Position numbers and translations under genes: made by a program. Of a DNA stretch of 64,000 nucleotides, positions 33,849-45,043 are shown one piece after another. Position 1 is the stretch's first letter. Every line of letters begins with the position of its first letter. Below the pieces are notes generated by a model. That model was not told the origin of the DNA. It saw only the letters and a list, made by a program, of their open reading frames with translations, and made no database searches. Source of the stretch: Corynebacterium glyciniphilum AJ 3170 (GTDB taxonomy: Bacteria; Actinomycetota; Actinomycetes; Mycobacteriales; Mycobacteriaceae); contig NZ_CP006842.1 in assembly GCF_000626675.1 (NCBI RefSeq), positions 1,798,001 to 1,862,000 of the forward strand, given 5' to 3'.

Positions 33849-34298
33849 ATGACTGACGACACCACTACCGACACGGCCACCGGCACCGCCGCTGAGCCGT
33901 CGTCCCCGCAGATGGACCCCAATCCACTGGACGCTGTCCCGGAGCCCCCGAAGGAGATCTCACAGGAGGATGTGATGCTCTCCGACCAGATCGAGGAGGC
34001 GATGCTCGACGTCATCGACCCTGAGCTGGGGATCAACGTCGTGGACCTCGGCCTCGTGTACCAGGTCTGGGTGGAGCGCACCGACAAGGGCACCGAGGCG
34101 GTCATCAACATGACGTTGACCTCGCCGGCGTGTCCGTTGACCGACATGCTGGAGGACCAGGCCACGACCGCCGTGGTGGACGGGATCGAACAGGTCTCGG
34201 CCTTGCGGATCAACTGGGTCTGGTCCCCGCCGTGGGGCCCGCACATGATCAACGCCGACGGGCGCGAGCAGCTGCGTTATCTCGGCTTCAGCGTGTAG
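33849..34298 (+). CDS. sufT: SufT, DUF59/MIP18-family Fe-S maturation protein
   Basis: A 149-residue protein whose last 105 residues form a MIP18 (DUF59) domain with DPELGINVVDLGLVYQVWV and the conserved cysteine motif TLTSPACPLTDML. SufT-like proteins help insert Fe-S clusters into target enzymes. The first 40 residues are Thr/Pro-rich and probably disordered. It follows sufU by 9 bases and closes the suf operon, ahead of a palindromic terminator. Confidence 0.92.
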   Translation: MTDDTTTDTATGTAAEPSSPQMDPNPLDAVPEPPKEISQEDVMLSDQIEEAMLDVIDPELGINVVDLGLVYQVWVERTDKGTEAVINMTLTSPACPLTDMLEDQATTAVVDGIEQVSALRINWVWSPPWGPHMINADGREQLRYLGFSV

Positions 34299-34340
34299 CG
34301 GAGCACCGAGACACGTCCGACACGTCCCCACCCCGGAAAT

Positions 34341-34394
34341 AACCACCATGTGGGGTCCGCCTACAGGCCTGTAGGCGGACCCCACATGGTGGTT
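34341..34394. terminator. Perfect 54-bp palindrome, bidirectional terminator
   Basis: Bases 34341-34394 are a perfect palindrome with two 27-base halves. It sits between the sufT stop (34298) and the stop of the convergent lycopene cyclase gene (34401). On the plus strand it ends in GGTT followed by TTC, giving a short U-run; on the minus strand ATTT follows after the stem. It should end transcription from both sides. Confidence 0.85.
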
Positions 34395-34400
34395 TTCTCG

Positions 34401-35555
34401 TCAGGAAGCAGAGCGCCCGACAGCCATGCCCCACAGCACCCGGGGCACCGGGCGAAGGAACGGCAGGACCCGCCGGGGAAACCGGGCCAGCGACAGCATC
34501 GTCACGGCCACGCGTCCACCGTGTTGCCCGGCCAGGTAGAAGGTCTGCCGTCGCGGAGGCAGGTCGAAAAAGGCATCGAAGAACTGCTGGAGCGTCGCCC
34601 CGTCGGACATAGTGACCAGTTCCGCACCGAACAGTCGGAGACGGTAGGCCAGTGCAGCCGAGAACCGTTCCTGCCAGGGGAGTGAACCACGGTCGAGAAG
34701 GTGGAGCATCCGGTCGACGGTCGCCGCTGATTCGGCGACGGAGTAGCCGGTCGCCGGGTGGGTCATCCCACCCGCTGCTCCGAAGACCGCAACGCCGTCG
34801 CGGAGTCCCGTGTACCACCCGCGTGCGCGGCGTGCGACAGGGAAGTGGACCGTCTCGGTGGTGATGACATGCGACGGTCCCGACACCGGAACAGTTCCGG
34901 GGACGCGGGCGGCGAGCCGTTGCTTCAGTAGGTCGATCATCGGGCGCGTTCGCTGCCTGGTCACCAGGACCGTCTCCTCATACAGCGTCCCGCCCTCGAC
35001 AGGTTGTACATAGAGGAAACTGGGGGGCTCTGCAGAGTCTTCGTCCGGGCAGGCGGGACGCCAGTCCATGAACACAGCGGGGGAGTGCAGGCCAGCCGGT
35101 GATTCCAGGACAACGCCGTACGCGATCTGACGGATGTCCCCGGGACGGTCGACGACGCCCCGGCAGTCCACGACAACCTCGACACCGAGCGCTTCCGGAC
35201 TGAGGTCAGTAATCCTGCGGCGGTGCAGTCGCAGCCGGTTCCCGGCGGCAGTCAGTCGCCCCCGGGTGGCGTCCCGGTCAATTATTCCGTACGGCCGGCC
35301 GCTCAAGGCACGACGCCGGGGCGTGTTCACGTCAAGGGACGAAGAGACAGCAGAGAAGGCGAGCACGGAGCGCGTCCACGGGGGGAGGCCGTCCAGGAAA
35401 ACCCCATAGGTGTTGGTCCACCGGGGAAGCAGGAGGCCACCCGCAGGGGTCACCTCGCACCGGGGGTCGTAACCGTCCACCGTCCAGCCGATCGCCGCGG
35501 CGCGGTGGGCAAGAAGCGCTCCGGCCGGGCCGAGGCCGATGACGGCGATGTGCAT
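34401..35555 (-). CDS. Lycopene cyclase family flavoprotein
   Basis: A 384-residue protein of the CrtY/CrtL lycopene cyclase family, which closes the beta-rings of lycopene. It has the FAD-binding GLGPAGALLAHRAA (7-20), GIIDRDATRGRL, IAYGVVLES, FMDWRP, FLYVQP with downstream YEETVL, and FGAAGGMTHPATGYSVAES, in family order. GGAGG lies 8 bases before the ATG. No other carotenoid gene is near. Many corynebacteria use a different, small heterodimeric membrane cyclase, so a single FAD-type enzyme is notable. The exact product could differ; no gene symbol is given because CrtY and CrtL are not separable here. Confidence 0.87.
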   Translation of the reverse strand: MHIAVIGLGPAGALLAHRAAAIGWTVDGYDPRCEVTPAGGLLLPRWTNTYGVFLDGLPPWTRSVLAFSAVSSSLDVNTPRRRALSGRPYGIIDRDATRGRLTAAGNRLRLHRRRITDLSPEALGVEVVVDCRGVVDRPGDIRQIAYGVVLESPAGLHSPAVFMDWRPACPDEDSAEPPSFLYVQPVEGGTLYEETVLVTRQRTRPMIDLLKQRLAARVPGTVPVSGPSHVITTETVHFPVARRARGWYTGLRDGVAVFGAAGGMTHPATGYSVAESAATVDRMLHLLDRGSLPWQERFSAALAYRLRLFGAELVTMSDGATLQQFFDAFFDLPPRRQTFYLAGQHGGRVAVTMLSLARFPRRVLPFLRPVPRVLWGMAVGRSAS

Positions 35556-35697
35556 GCGAGTGGCCTCCTGGATTGATCGGTCACCAGAGTTCGGTCCCAG
35601 AGTACGGGCGGGTCACTGACGCCAGACCCGGCGGCACCCCCGCACCCGCAGCTTTTCTATAGGCTTACTTAGCATCAGCAAAAGGTATGCTCATAGG

Positions 35698-35750
35698 CGC
35701 GAACGTACCACAGCGGAGCGACGCCACATCAGCCCCGGCTCCGGGGCTTT
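35698..35750 (+). ncRNA. Candidate short RNA ending in a terminator-like hairpin
   Basis: TATGCT at 35686-35691 could start a transcript near 35698. The stem AGCCCCGG/CCGGGGCT at 35731-35748 followed by TTT would end it after about 53 bases. No similar known RNA is recognised and no clear -35 is present, so this is a proposal only. The hairpin could instead end transcription from the lycopene cyclase side or act as a terminator in the ABC-F leader. Confidence 0.25.
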
Positions 35751-35859
35751 ACCCCCGAGCTTAACGCAGAGGGTAAGTATCGTTCACGAAACACTATCCA
35801 AATCAGCCTGGAAAGTTTATATTGATATCTGTCCGACAGGCCCCGGCCGGAAGGACCAG

Positions 35860-36015
35860 ATGTCCGGAGGCTCAGGGGGGCCTGTTGTTCCGGAACTCAG
35901 CGGAAGTGGTGGGTGGGTCGCCCGCGAACCTCGACCAGAGGATCGACGCGGCTCTCTCCCTAGGGGGGAGAAGGAGAGCGCGGCGCCCACCTCCACGACT
36001 GCCGGGCGTCGGTGA
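35860..36015 (+). CDS. Possible leader peptide or small protein before ABC-F
   Basis: A 51-codon frame starts at the ATG at 35860, has GGAAGG 5 bases upstream, and ends at TGA 36013-36015, 14 bases before the ABC-F start. It begins MSGGSGGPVVPELSGSGG and ends rich in Arg, Ser, Thr and Pro. A hairpin at about 35951-35979 lies inside it. TATATT at 35818-35823 could drive it. ABC-F antibiotic-resistance genes in other bacteria are often controlled by such translated leaders; that this is one is inference. It may equally be a small protein or a chance frame. Confidence 0.3.
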   Translation: MSGGSGGPVVPELSGSGGWVAREPRPEDRRGSLPRGEKESAAPTSTTAGRR

Positions 36016-36029
36016 TACGATGGACCGTT

Positions 36030-37658
36030 GTGATTGTTACTCAGGACCTCGAGGTGCGGGTGGGGGCTCGCACCCTCCTCAACGCGCCCGGCCAGCAGCT
36101 CCGCGTCCAACCGGGCGACCGTATCGGCCTCGTCGGCCGTAACGGCGCCGGGAAGACGACCTCTATGCGCATCCTCGCCGGCGAGGGCGAGCCCTACGGC
36201 GGCACCGTGACGCGTGCCGGTGAGATCGGCTACCTCCCGCAGGACTCCAAGGAGGGTGATATCGAACAGACCGCCCGTGACCGTGTGCTCTCCGCCCGCG
36301 GCCTGGACCAGTTGCGGTCCTCCATGGATCGTCAACAGGAGCTCATGGAGTCCGGCACCGACTCGCAGCGTGACGCCGCCATCATCAAGTACAGCCGCCT
36401 CGAGGAGCGCTACGCCTCTCTCGGCGGCTATGAGGCAGACTCCGAAGCAGCCAGGATCTGTGACGGTCTCGGCCTGCCCCAGCGCATCCTCGATCAGCAA
36501 CTCAAAACTCTCTCAGGTGGCCAGCGTCGTCGTGTGGAGCTCGCGCAGATCCTCTTCGCCGCGACGTCGGGGTCGGGACGGTCGGCGACGACGCTCCTGC
36601 TTGATGAGCCCACCAACCACCTTGACGCGGATTCGATCTCCTGGCTCCGGGACTTCCTCCAGCGCCACGAAGGTGGCCTGGTCATGATCTCCCACGACGT
36701 CGAACTCCTCGAGGCCGTCGTCAACAAGGTCTGGTTCCTCGACGCCGTGCGCGGTGAGGCCGATGTCTACAACATGACCTGGAAGAAGTACCTGGACGCC
36801 CGGGCCACCGACGAGGCTCGTCGCCGCCGCGAAAAAGCCAATGCGGAGAAGAAGGCCGGAGCGCTGCGTCAGCAGGCCGCGAAGCTCGGCGCGAAGGCCA
36901 CCAAGGCGGCCGCCGCGAAGCAGATGATCGCCCGCGCGGACCGCATGATCGATGATCTCGACGAGGTCCGCCAGGACGACAAGTACGCCAACATCTCCTT
37001 CCCTGAGCCCGCTCCCTGCGGGAAGACACCGATGAACGCGACGGGTCTGACGAAGATGTACGGCTCACTGGAGGTGTTCGCCGGCGTCGACCTTGCGGTG
37101 GACCGCGGTTCGCGTGTGGTTGTCCTGGGCTTCAATGGTGCCGGTAAGACGACCCTGCTGAAACTCCTCGCCGGTGTGGAGCGAACCGACGGAGAAGGCG
37201 GCATCGTCAGCGGATACGGTCTCAAGGTGGGCTACTTCGCCCAGGAGCACGACACGATCGACCCGGCTGCCAGCGTCTGGGACAACGCTATCCAGGCCTG
37301 TCCTGAAGCTGGTGAGCAGGATCTCCGTGGCCTTCTCGGCGCATTCATGTTCTCCGGAGAGCAGCTCAACCAGCCGGCGGGGACGCTCTCCGGCGGCGAG
37401 AAGACCCGACTCGCCCTGGCGACGCTGGTGAGTTCGCGGGCGAATGTCCTGCTGCTGGACGAGCCGACCAACAACCTCGACCCGCAATCGCGCGAACAGG
37501 TGCTCAACGCACTGCGTACCTACACCGGCGCGGTCATCCTCGTCACGCACGACCCGGGGGCGGTGAAGGCGCTCGAGCCGGAACGCGTGATCGTGTTGCC
37601 GGACGGCGACGAGGACCTGTGGTCGGACGCTTACATGGATATCGTGGAACTCGCCTGA
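36030..37658 (+). CDS. ABC-F family ATPase
   Basis: A 542-residue soluble protein with two ABC ATPase domains and no membrane part. Domain 1 has Walker A LVGRNGAGKTTSM (about 34-46) and the signature KTLSGGQRRRVELAQIL; domain 2 has VLGFNGAGKTTLLKLL and GTLSGGEKTRLALATL. A charged linker between them (about 255-320, rich in Lys, Ala and Arg) fits the ribosome-reaching linker of ABC-F proteins, which act on the translating ribosome, some giving antibiotic protection. It resembles the mycobacterial gene placed near acn. The GTG at 36030 (MIVTQDLEVRVGARTLL) is preferred to a GTG 18 bases upstream; TACGAT at 36016-36021 ends 8 bases before it. Confidence 0.9.
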   Translation: MIVTQDLEVRVGARTLLNAPGQQLRVQPGDRIGLVGRNGAGKTTSMRILAGEGEPYGGTVTRAGEIGYLPQDSKEGDIEQTARDRVLSARGLDQLRSSMDRQQELMESGTDSQRDAAIIKYSRLEERYASLGGYEADSEAARICDGLGLPQRILDQQLKTLSGGQRRRVELAQILFAATSGSGRSATTLLLDEPTNHLDADSISWLRDFLQRHEGGLVMISHDVELLEAVVNKVWFLDAVRGEADVYNMTWKKYLDARATDEARRRREKANAEKKAGALRQQAAKLGAKATKAAAAKQMIARADRMIDDLDEVRQDDKYANISFPEPAPCGKTPMNATGLTKMYGSLEVFAGVDLAVDRGSRVVVLGFNGAGKTTLLKLLAGVERTDGEGGIVSGYGLKVGYFAQEHDTIDPAASVWDNAIQACPEAGEQDLRGLLGAFMFSGEQLNQPAGTLSGGEKTRLALATLVSSRANVLLLDEPTNNLDPQSREQVLNALRTYTGAVILVTHDPGAVKALEPERVIVLPDGDEDLWSDAYMDIVELA

Positions 37659-37688
37659 CCGGGCTTTCCCGGACGATACTGTCGGGGG

Positions 37689-39071
37689 ATGGAAACAAAC
37701 GGCACTCCCGACACCGCCCCACCCTCCCGACCCGGGCCCGGACGTGCCCGGCAGGACGCTATCTACCGCTCCGGCGTGTCCGGCATCCGTCCACGAGTGC
37801 CTACCGACGCCGCAGGTCTGGAGCGGGCGGCACGCCGGGCACTGTCCAGGAAAGCGTGGGCCTACATCAACGGCAGCGCCGGGGAGGGTCGGACGTACGA
37901 CAATAACCGGAGCGCTTTCGACAGCTACCGCATCCTTCCCCGTATGGCACATGGCGTCAAGGATCGAAGCTTGTCGACGACAGTGTTAGGGCAGGAGCTG
38001 TCGTCACCACTCCTCCTCGCCCCCGTCGGCGCCGGCGCACTCGTCCATCCGGACAGCGATCTGATGATCGCCCGCGCCGCCGGACGTGCTGACGTACCGT
38101 ACGTGGTGAGCAACCAGGGTAGCTCTCCGTTGGAGGACATCGCCGCGGCATGCCGGAATGCGCGCAACCCCGATAAGTCAAGGGAATATGCTGGACACTG
38201 GTTCCAGTTGTACTGGTCGACAGATGAACAGTTGGTCGACAACCTCATCGCACGCGCCGAGGACAGCGGTGCGGGAGCACTCGTGGTCACGCTCGACACC
38301 ACCGTGTTGGGCTGGCGACCGCAGGACCTGAACCTGGGCTCTCTGCCGTTCTCCCGGGGACAAGGCATCGCCCAGTACACGTCTGACAACCGCTTCCTCC
38401 GGATCGTCCGACAGCGTCTCCGTGATCACGTCTCCGGTGGCACCGGCGGAGTCCGCGTCACGCCGGCGGCGGTGGCGTCCCTGCTCTCCATCGCCCGCCA
38501 CCATCCGGGCCCCACGCTGCGCAATCTTCTGGCTCCGGAGCCACGGGCGTCCGTGGAGACGTTCCTGGACATCTACTCGAACCCCGGCCTGGACTGGGAC
38601 CTGCTGGCCACACTGACGCAGCGCACGTCGCTGCCCGTCGTGTTCAAGGGAATCCTGCATCCCGACGATGCGGAGCGCGCCTTCGAGGTCGGCGCGGACG
38701 CGATCATCGTGTCCAACCACGGGGGACGTCAGGTGGACGGTGCCGTAGCGTCGCTCGATGCCCTGGTCGAGATCAGGGAACGCATCGGTGAGGGGCCGAC
38801 CGTCCTGCTCGACTCCGGCATCCGGACCGGGAGGGACGTCGCTGTCGCAGTGGCCCTCGGTGCGGATGCCGTCCTGCTGGGGAGGCCCCACATGTACGGG
38901 CTCGCCGTGGCGGGCGAGCAGGGCGTCCGGGAGGTCGTGGAGAATGTTCTGGCGGACCTGGACTTGACCATGGCACTGGTCGGGGCCCCGGACATCGCCG
39001 GACTCCGGCAGATGGAGCTGCGGCGCTCAGCCCCGGGCCCGTCCCGCGTCAGCGCACGCCGGCAGCTCTGA
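37689..39071 (+). CDS. FMN-dependent lactate 2-monooxygenase/dehydrogenase-like enzyme
   Basis: A 460-residue alpha-hydroxy-acid oxidase with the family's TIM-barrel pattern. Catalytic residues are seen in SNHGGRQVDGA (His344) and the FMN region LLDSGIRTGRDVAVAVALGADAVLLGRPHMYGLA. The segment TLDTTVLGWRPQDLNLG and GQGIAQYTSD is characteristic of lactate 2-monooxygenases, which give acetate, CO2 and water, rather than of respiratory L-lactate dehydrogenases; the substrate is nevertheless inferred. GATACT at 37675-37680 ends 8 bases before the ATG. Its last 23 bases overlap the convergent gene's end. Confidence 0.87.
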   Translation: METNGTPDTAPPSRPGPGRARQDAIYRSGVSGIRPRVPTDAAGLERAARRALSRKAWAYINGSAGEGRTYDNNRSAFDSYRILPRMAHGVKDRSLSTTVLGQELSSPLLLAPVGAGALVHPDSDLMIARAAGRADVPYVVSNQGSSPLEDIAAACRNARNPDKSREYAGHWFQLYWSTDEQLVDNLIARAEDSGAGALVVTLDTTVLGWRPQDLNLGSLPFSRGQGIAQYTSDNRFLRIVRQRLRDHVSGGTGGVRVTPAAVASLLSIARHHPGPTLRNLLAPEPRASVETFLDIYSNPGLDWDLLATLTQRTSLPVVFKGILHPDDAERAFEVGADAIIVSNHGGRQVDGAVASLDALVEIRERIGEGPTVLLDSGIRTGRDVAVAVALGADAVLLGRPHMYGLAVAGEQGVREVVENVLADLDLTMALVGAPDIAGLRQMELRRSAPGPSRVSARRQL

Positions 39072-39825
39072 GGGCGGCACCGATCTGCGTCAACGACAGG
39101 TTCGTGGTGACGGTCGCAGAACCTGCCATGGTCTCCTTCGAGCCTGCCACGTACCGCACGACAGTCCACCCGTTGGTGTACTCGGGTTCGAATGCATCCA
39201 CCGGATTGGGGGCACTGACCAGGTCATGCGGGATGCCGTCACGGTTGGCCAACGCCTGAAAAGGATCCGTGACCACGGTGAACGTCGGGGTCCCGTCAGT
39301 AGGGTGCACCTCGGCCACGGCCCGGAACCAGTACCTGTTGTCCTGGTTGGCGCCCTGGCTGTTGGCCCTGCCATGCGTCACCCGGCGGTCGACCCACACC
39401 GCCCCCACGCGGGCTGGTGCGAAGCGCAGCCAGCCGTTCTGCCACGCCGTCGCGAGCGCGACAAGCCGCTTCCTGCGACTCCGGGCAGACACCACCGTGA
39501 ACACGAGTATTCCGGCCCCCAACACCAGCAGAACGCTCCCCACGCCAGTACCGGACACCGAACCCGCACCGAGAAGCAGCAGTCCGACCACAGCGACAGC
39601 GCAGGCGGACACAACGAGCACGAGTTGAGCGGTTGCCAGTCCGAAGAGCCGGGCACCGGCGACGGGCATCGTCCCGGTGTCCCGGAGCGCCTCTGTCACC
39701 GCAACGTCGTCCGGCGGCAGGGGACAGGGCGTGTTGAATCGCCCCGCCGCATACTCCGTCGAGATCAGATCACCCGGGTCAGCAATAACGGTGGCACTTC
39801 GGGCGTGGGTGAATATCCGTGGCAC
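39049..39825 (-). CDS. Membrane protein of unknown function
   Basis: A 258-residue protein I do not recognise. It has a soluble N-terminal stretch of about 55 residues, two adjacent membrane helices (about 60-82 and 87-108), a basic ARSRRKR turn and a soluble C-terminal domain of about 150 residues with WVDRRVTHGRANSQGANQDN. The start at 39825 is preferred because GGAGGGG lies 6 bases upstream; the GTG at 39831 touches that site. It begins a few bases after the UPF0210 gene and is its probable operon partner. The 3' end overlaps the preceding plus-strand gene by 23 bases. Confidence 0.7.
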   Translation of the reverse strand: MPRIFTHARSATVIADPGDLISTEYAAGRFNTPCPLPPDDVAVTEALRDTGTMPVAGARLFGLATAQLVLVVSACAVAVVGLLLLGAGSVSGTGVGSVLLVLGAGILVFTVVSARSRRKRLVALATAWQNGWLRFAPARVGAVWVDRRVTHGRANSQGANQDNRYWFRAVAEVHPTDGTPTFTVVTDPFQALANRDGIPHDLVSAPNPVDAFEPEYTNGWTVVRYVAGSKETMAGSATVTTNLSLTQIGAALRAAGVR

Positions 39826-39839
39826 GTCCACCCCCTCCC

Positions 39840-41210
39840 TCAGTTACGGAAACCGTGGACCGGGGCGGGAATGTATCCGCCGCGTGCAATGAACTCCGCG
39901 CTGCTGACGGTACTGACCGGCATGACCGGGGCGTGACCGAGCAGCCCGCCGAAGTCGACGTCGTCACCGGGGACAGTACCGGCCGCTGGAACCACCCGCA
40001 CGGCGGTGGTCTTGTGATTCATCACGCCGATGGCCGCCTCGTCGGCGATCATGCCTGCGATGGAGGAGGCAGGTGTGTCTCCGGGAATCGCGATCATGTC
40101 CAGGCCGACCGAACAAATCGCAGTCATCGCCTCGAGTTTCTCGATGGTCAGGTTTCCCGCACGGACAGCGTCGATCATTCCGGCGTCCTCCGACACCGGG
40201 ATGAACGAGCCGGAGAGGCCGCCGACACGTGAGCAGGCCATCATGCCACCCTTCTTCACCGCGTCGTTGAGCAGTGCCAGGGCAGCGGTGGTGCCGTGTC
40301 CGCCGACCTGCTCGAGCCCCATGTGCTCCAGAATGTGGGCGACCGAATCACCGATGTCAGCGGTCGGGGCGAGGGACAGATCCACGATCCCGAAGGGGAC
40401 GCCGAGTCGGTCGGCGGCCATCGTCCCGACGAGCTGGCCGGTGCGGGTCACCTTGAACGCCGCCTTCTTGATCTCCTCGGCGATCTCGTTGAGCGAGGCC
40501 TCCGGCCCCAGGGCGGCAACGGCACGGTCGACGACCCCCGGGCCGGAGACACCGACGCTGATCACACAGTCGGGTTCTTCGATCCCATGGAACGCACCGG
40601 CCATGAACGGGTTGTCCCCGACAGAGTTGGCGAAAACCACCAGTTTCGCGCAGGCGATGGAACTACGGTCCGAGGTCGCCTCGGCGCAGTCCTTGACGAC
40701 CTGCCCCATCTCACGCACGGCGTTCATGTTGATGCCGGCACGCGAGGACGCGATGTTGACCGAAGAACAGACCACGTCGGTCTCGCTGAGTGCCTCCGGA
40801 ATCGACCGGATCAGGCGCTTGTCACCGGCGGAGCCGCCCTTCTCCACCAGCGCAGAGTATCCACCGATGAAGTTCACGCCGACGGCCACGGCCGCGCGAT
40901 CGAGAGCACGGGCGAGGTCAACGGGGTCGCACCCCGGTACCGCCGACGACACCAGCGCCACCGGGGTGACGGCGATCCGCTTGTTGACGATCGGGACGCC
41001 GAGTTCCTCCTCGATGCCGCTGCAGACGGGCACGAGCTGTTCGGCGCGGGCGGTCACCAGGTCGTAGACGGCCTCACAGGTGGCTTCCGGGGTGGCACGG
41101 ACGGCCGGAAGAAGGTTGATCCCCATCGTTACCGTACGTATGTCCAGACGGTAGCGCTGGATCATCTCGATGGTTTCGAGGATGGAGGACGAAGGCAGGA
41201 ATGCAGTCAT
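39840..41210 (-). CDS. UPF0210 (PFL-like) family protein
   Basis: A 456-residue protein of the UPF0210/DUF711 family, which shares a fold with the pyruvate formate-lyase group. Conserved segments include [23 protein letters not shown] (cut here), [37 protein letters not shown] and [21 protein letters not shown]. The enzymatic role is unknown. The ATG at 41210 ([17 protein letters not shown]) is the first start that gives the family N-terminus; the frame further up lies inside the ACT gene. It stands 13 bases after that gene, a pairing conserved in many bacteria. Confidence 0.9.
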   Translation of the reverse strand: MTAFLPSSSILETIEMIQRYRLDIRTVTMGINLLPAVRATPEATCEAVYDLVTARAEQLVPVCSGIEEELGVPIVNKRIAVTPVALVSSAVPGCDPVDLARALDRAAVAVGVNFIGGYSALVEKGGSAGDKRLIRSIPEALSETDVVCSSVNIASSRAGINMNAVREMGQVVKDCAEATSDRSSIACAKLVVFANSVGDNPFMAGAFHGIEEPDCVISVGVSGPGVVDRAVAALGPEASLNEIAEEIKKAAFKVTRTGQLVGTMAADRLGVPFGIVDLSLAPTADIGDSVAHILEHMGLEQVGGHGTTAALALLNDAVKKGGMMACSRVGGLSGSFIPVSEDAGMIDAVRAGNLTIEKLEAMTAICSVGLDMIAIPGDTPASSIAGMIADEAAIGVMNHKTTAVRVVPAAGTVPGDDVDFGGLLGHAPVMPVSTVSSAEFIARGGYIPAPVHGFRN

Positions 41211-41223
41211 TGGTCGGCGTACC

Positions 41224-41490
41224 TCAGATTTCGTGCATCGCGTCGAAGATCGCCTGGGACTGGATGGTGATGACCAGTTTCTCCCTCTGCTCCACCTCGG
41301 ACATCCGCCCGTTGACGTCGGTGACCGACAGTGTGTCGGGAAGTTCAACGTGCAGGATCATCGTGAACCAGTCGTCCATGATGGTCTGGGAGACATTCCG
41401 GATGTTGATCTCCAGCTCAGCACATGCGGTCGACACGGCTGCGATGATTCCGGTGTGGTCCCGTCCTGTAACGGTCATGATCGCGATCAT
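41224..41490 (-). CDS. ACT domain protein, UPF0237 family
   Basis: An 88-residue single ACT domain ([20 protein letters not shown], then [19 protein letters not shown]). Such proteins resemble GcvR and are thought to sense small ligands such as amino acids; the ligand here is unknown. The ATG at 41490 is supported by TAGCAT at 41504-41499, which ends 8 bases before it, and drops 12 upstream residues of no family likeness. It is the first gene of a probable operon with the UPF0210 gene. Confidence 0.88.
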   Translation of the reverse strand: MIAIMTVTGRDHTGIIAAVSTACAELEINIRNVSQTIMDDWFTMILHVELPDTLSVTDVNGRMSEVEQREKLVITIQSQAIFDAMHEI

Positions 41491-41590
41491 GGGACACCAT
41501 GCTACTTGTCTGATAAAGAACGGCACCCACCGGGCCTGTAGGGCTCTGATCGGTGGGCGCCGTGTGCCGAGCGGTGCGTGGGCGTGGTGG

Positions 41591-42166
41591 TCAGTTCCGG
41601 TTCTCCGTGGAACGCAGGGACTGCTCGACGATATCGAGTGCCTCGGGGAGCAGTCCGCTCTCGCGGTCCGACACCAGGTGCGCCATAACCCCCTCCAGCA
41701 CCAGTTCCAGGAGTTGGAGCGTGGTGGCGGTGGAGATGTCGGTCCGGAGTCGTCCGGACTCGCGTTGCTCCTCGAGTCGCTCGGTAACTGCCGTGCGCAG
41801 GGCCATCTGGTCCTGTTCCCAGGCGTCCCGCAACTGATCGTCGTGGCGGATCCTGCGGGTGATCTCCACTCGCAGGCCCCACCATTCGGCGAGTTCGGGA
41901 TCCTCCAGGAGGTAACGGATCAGGCCGATCATGCCCCGGTTCCCGGCGAGGTCGGTCATACGGACCATGTCGCGGTGGGCCACTTCCCGGAACAGGGTCT
42001 CCTTGTTCCGGAAGTGGTGGAAGATCGCCCCCCGCGACTTGCCGGTCTCCTTCTCCAGGCGCGAGACCGTGGCACCGTCGTACCCGTAGGTGACAAAACA
42101 GGTCCTGGCCGCACGCAGGATGTCGGTGCGCCGCTCGGAAAGGTCGGTTTCACTGACCTTAGGCAT
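41591..42166 (-). CDS. acnR: TetR-type aconitase repressor AcnR
   Basis: A 191-residue TetR-family regulator. The N-terminal helix-turn-helix contains SRLEKETGKSRGAIFHHF (about 35-52), close to C. glutamicum AcnR as I remember it, and the C-terminal half is the ligand/dimer domain. AcnR represses acn. The ATG at 42166 (MPKVSETDL) has AAGGGG 8 bases upstream; a start 13 codons further up is less likely. It lies 75 bases after acn on the same strand, as in C. glutamicum. Its likely operator is at 45228-45243. Confidence 0.92.
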   Translation of the reverse strand: MPKVSETDLSERRTDILRAARTCFVTYGYDGATVSRLEKETGKSRGAIFHHFRNKETLFREVAHRDMVRMTDLAGNRGMIGLIRYLLEDPELAEWWGLRVEITRRIRHDDQLRDAWEQDQMALRTAVTERLEEQRESGRLRTDISTATTLQLLELVLEGVMAHLVSDRESGLLPEALDIVEQSLRSTENRN

Positions 42167-42241
42167 GGACAGTGCCCCTTTCCGGTACACGTCCGCCCGC
42201 CTCACGGAAGCCGCGGGGCGGGCGGGGGATGAACACGGGTC

Positions 42242-45043
<2,802 letters not shown>

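Larger units (their letters stand above)
35556..36029. other. AT-richer regulatory gap before the ABC-F gene
   Basis: This 474-base stretch has no long gene. From left to right it holds: TATGCT at 35686-35691 and a stem-loop followed by TTT at 35731-35750 (candidate short RNA); an AT-rich patch with TATATT at 35818-35823; GGAAGG and a 51-codon frame at 35860-36015; a hairpin at about 35951-35979; and TACGAT at 36016-36021. Its first half is lower in GC than anything around it. Confidence 0.6.

Noticed and set aside
35655..35675. DtxR iron box before the ABC-F gene
   Set aside because: The stretch around TAGGCTTACTTAGC looks similar at first, but only about half of the positions fit the 19-base consensus and no iron gene is adjacent.
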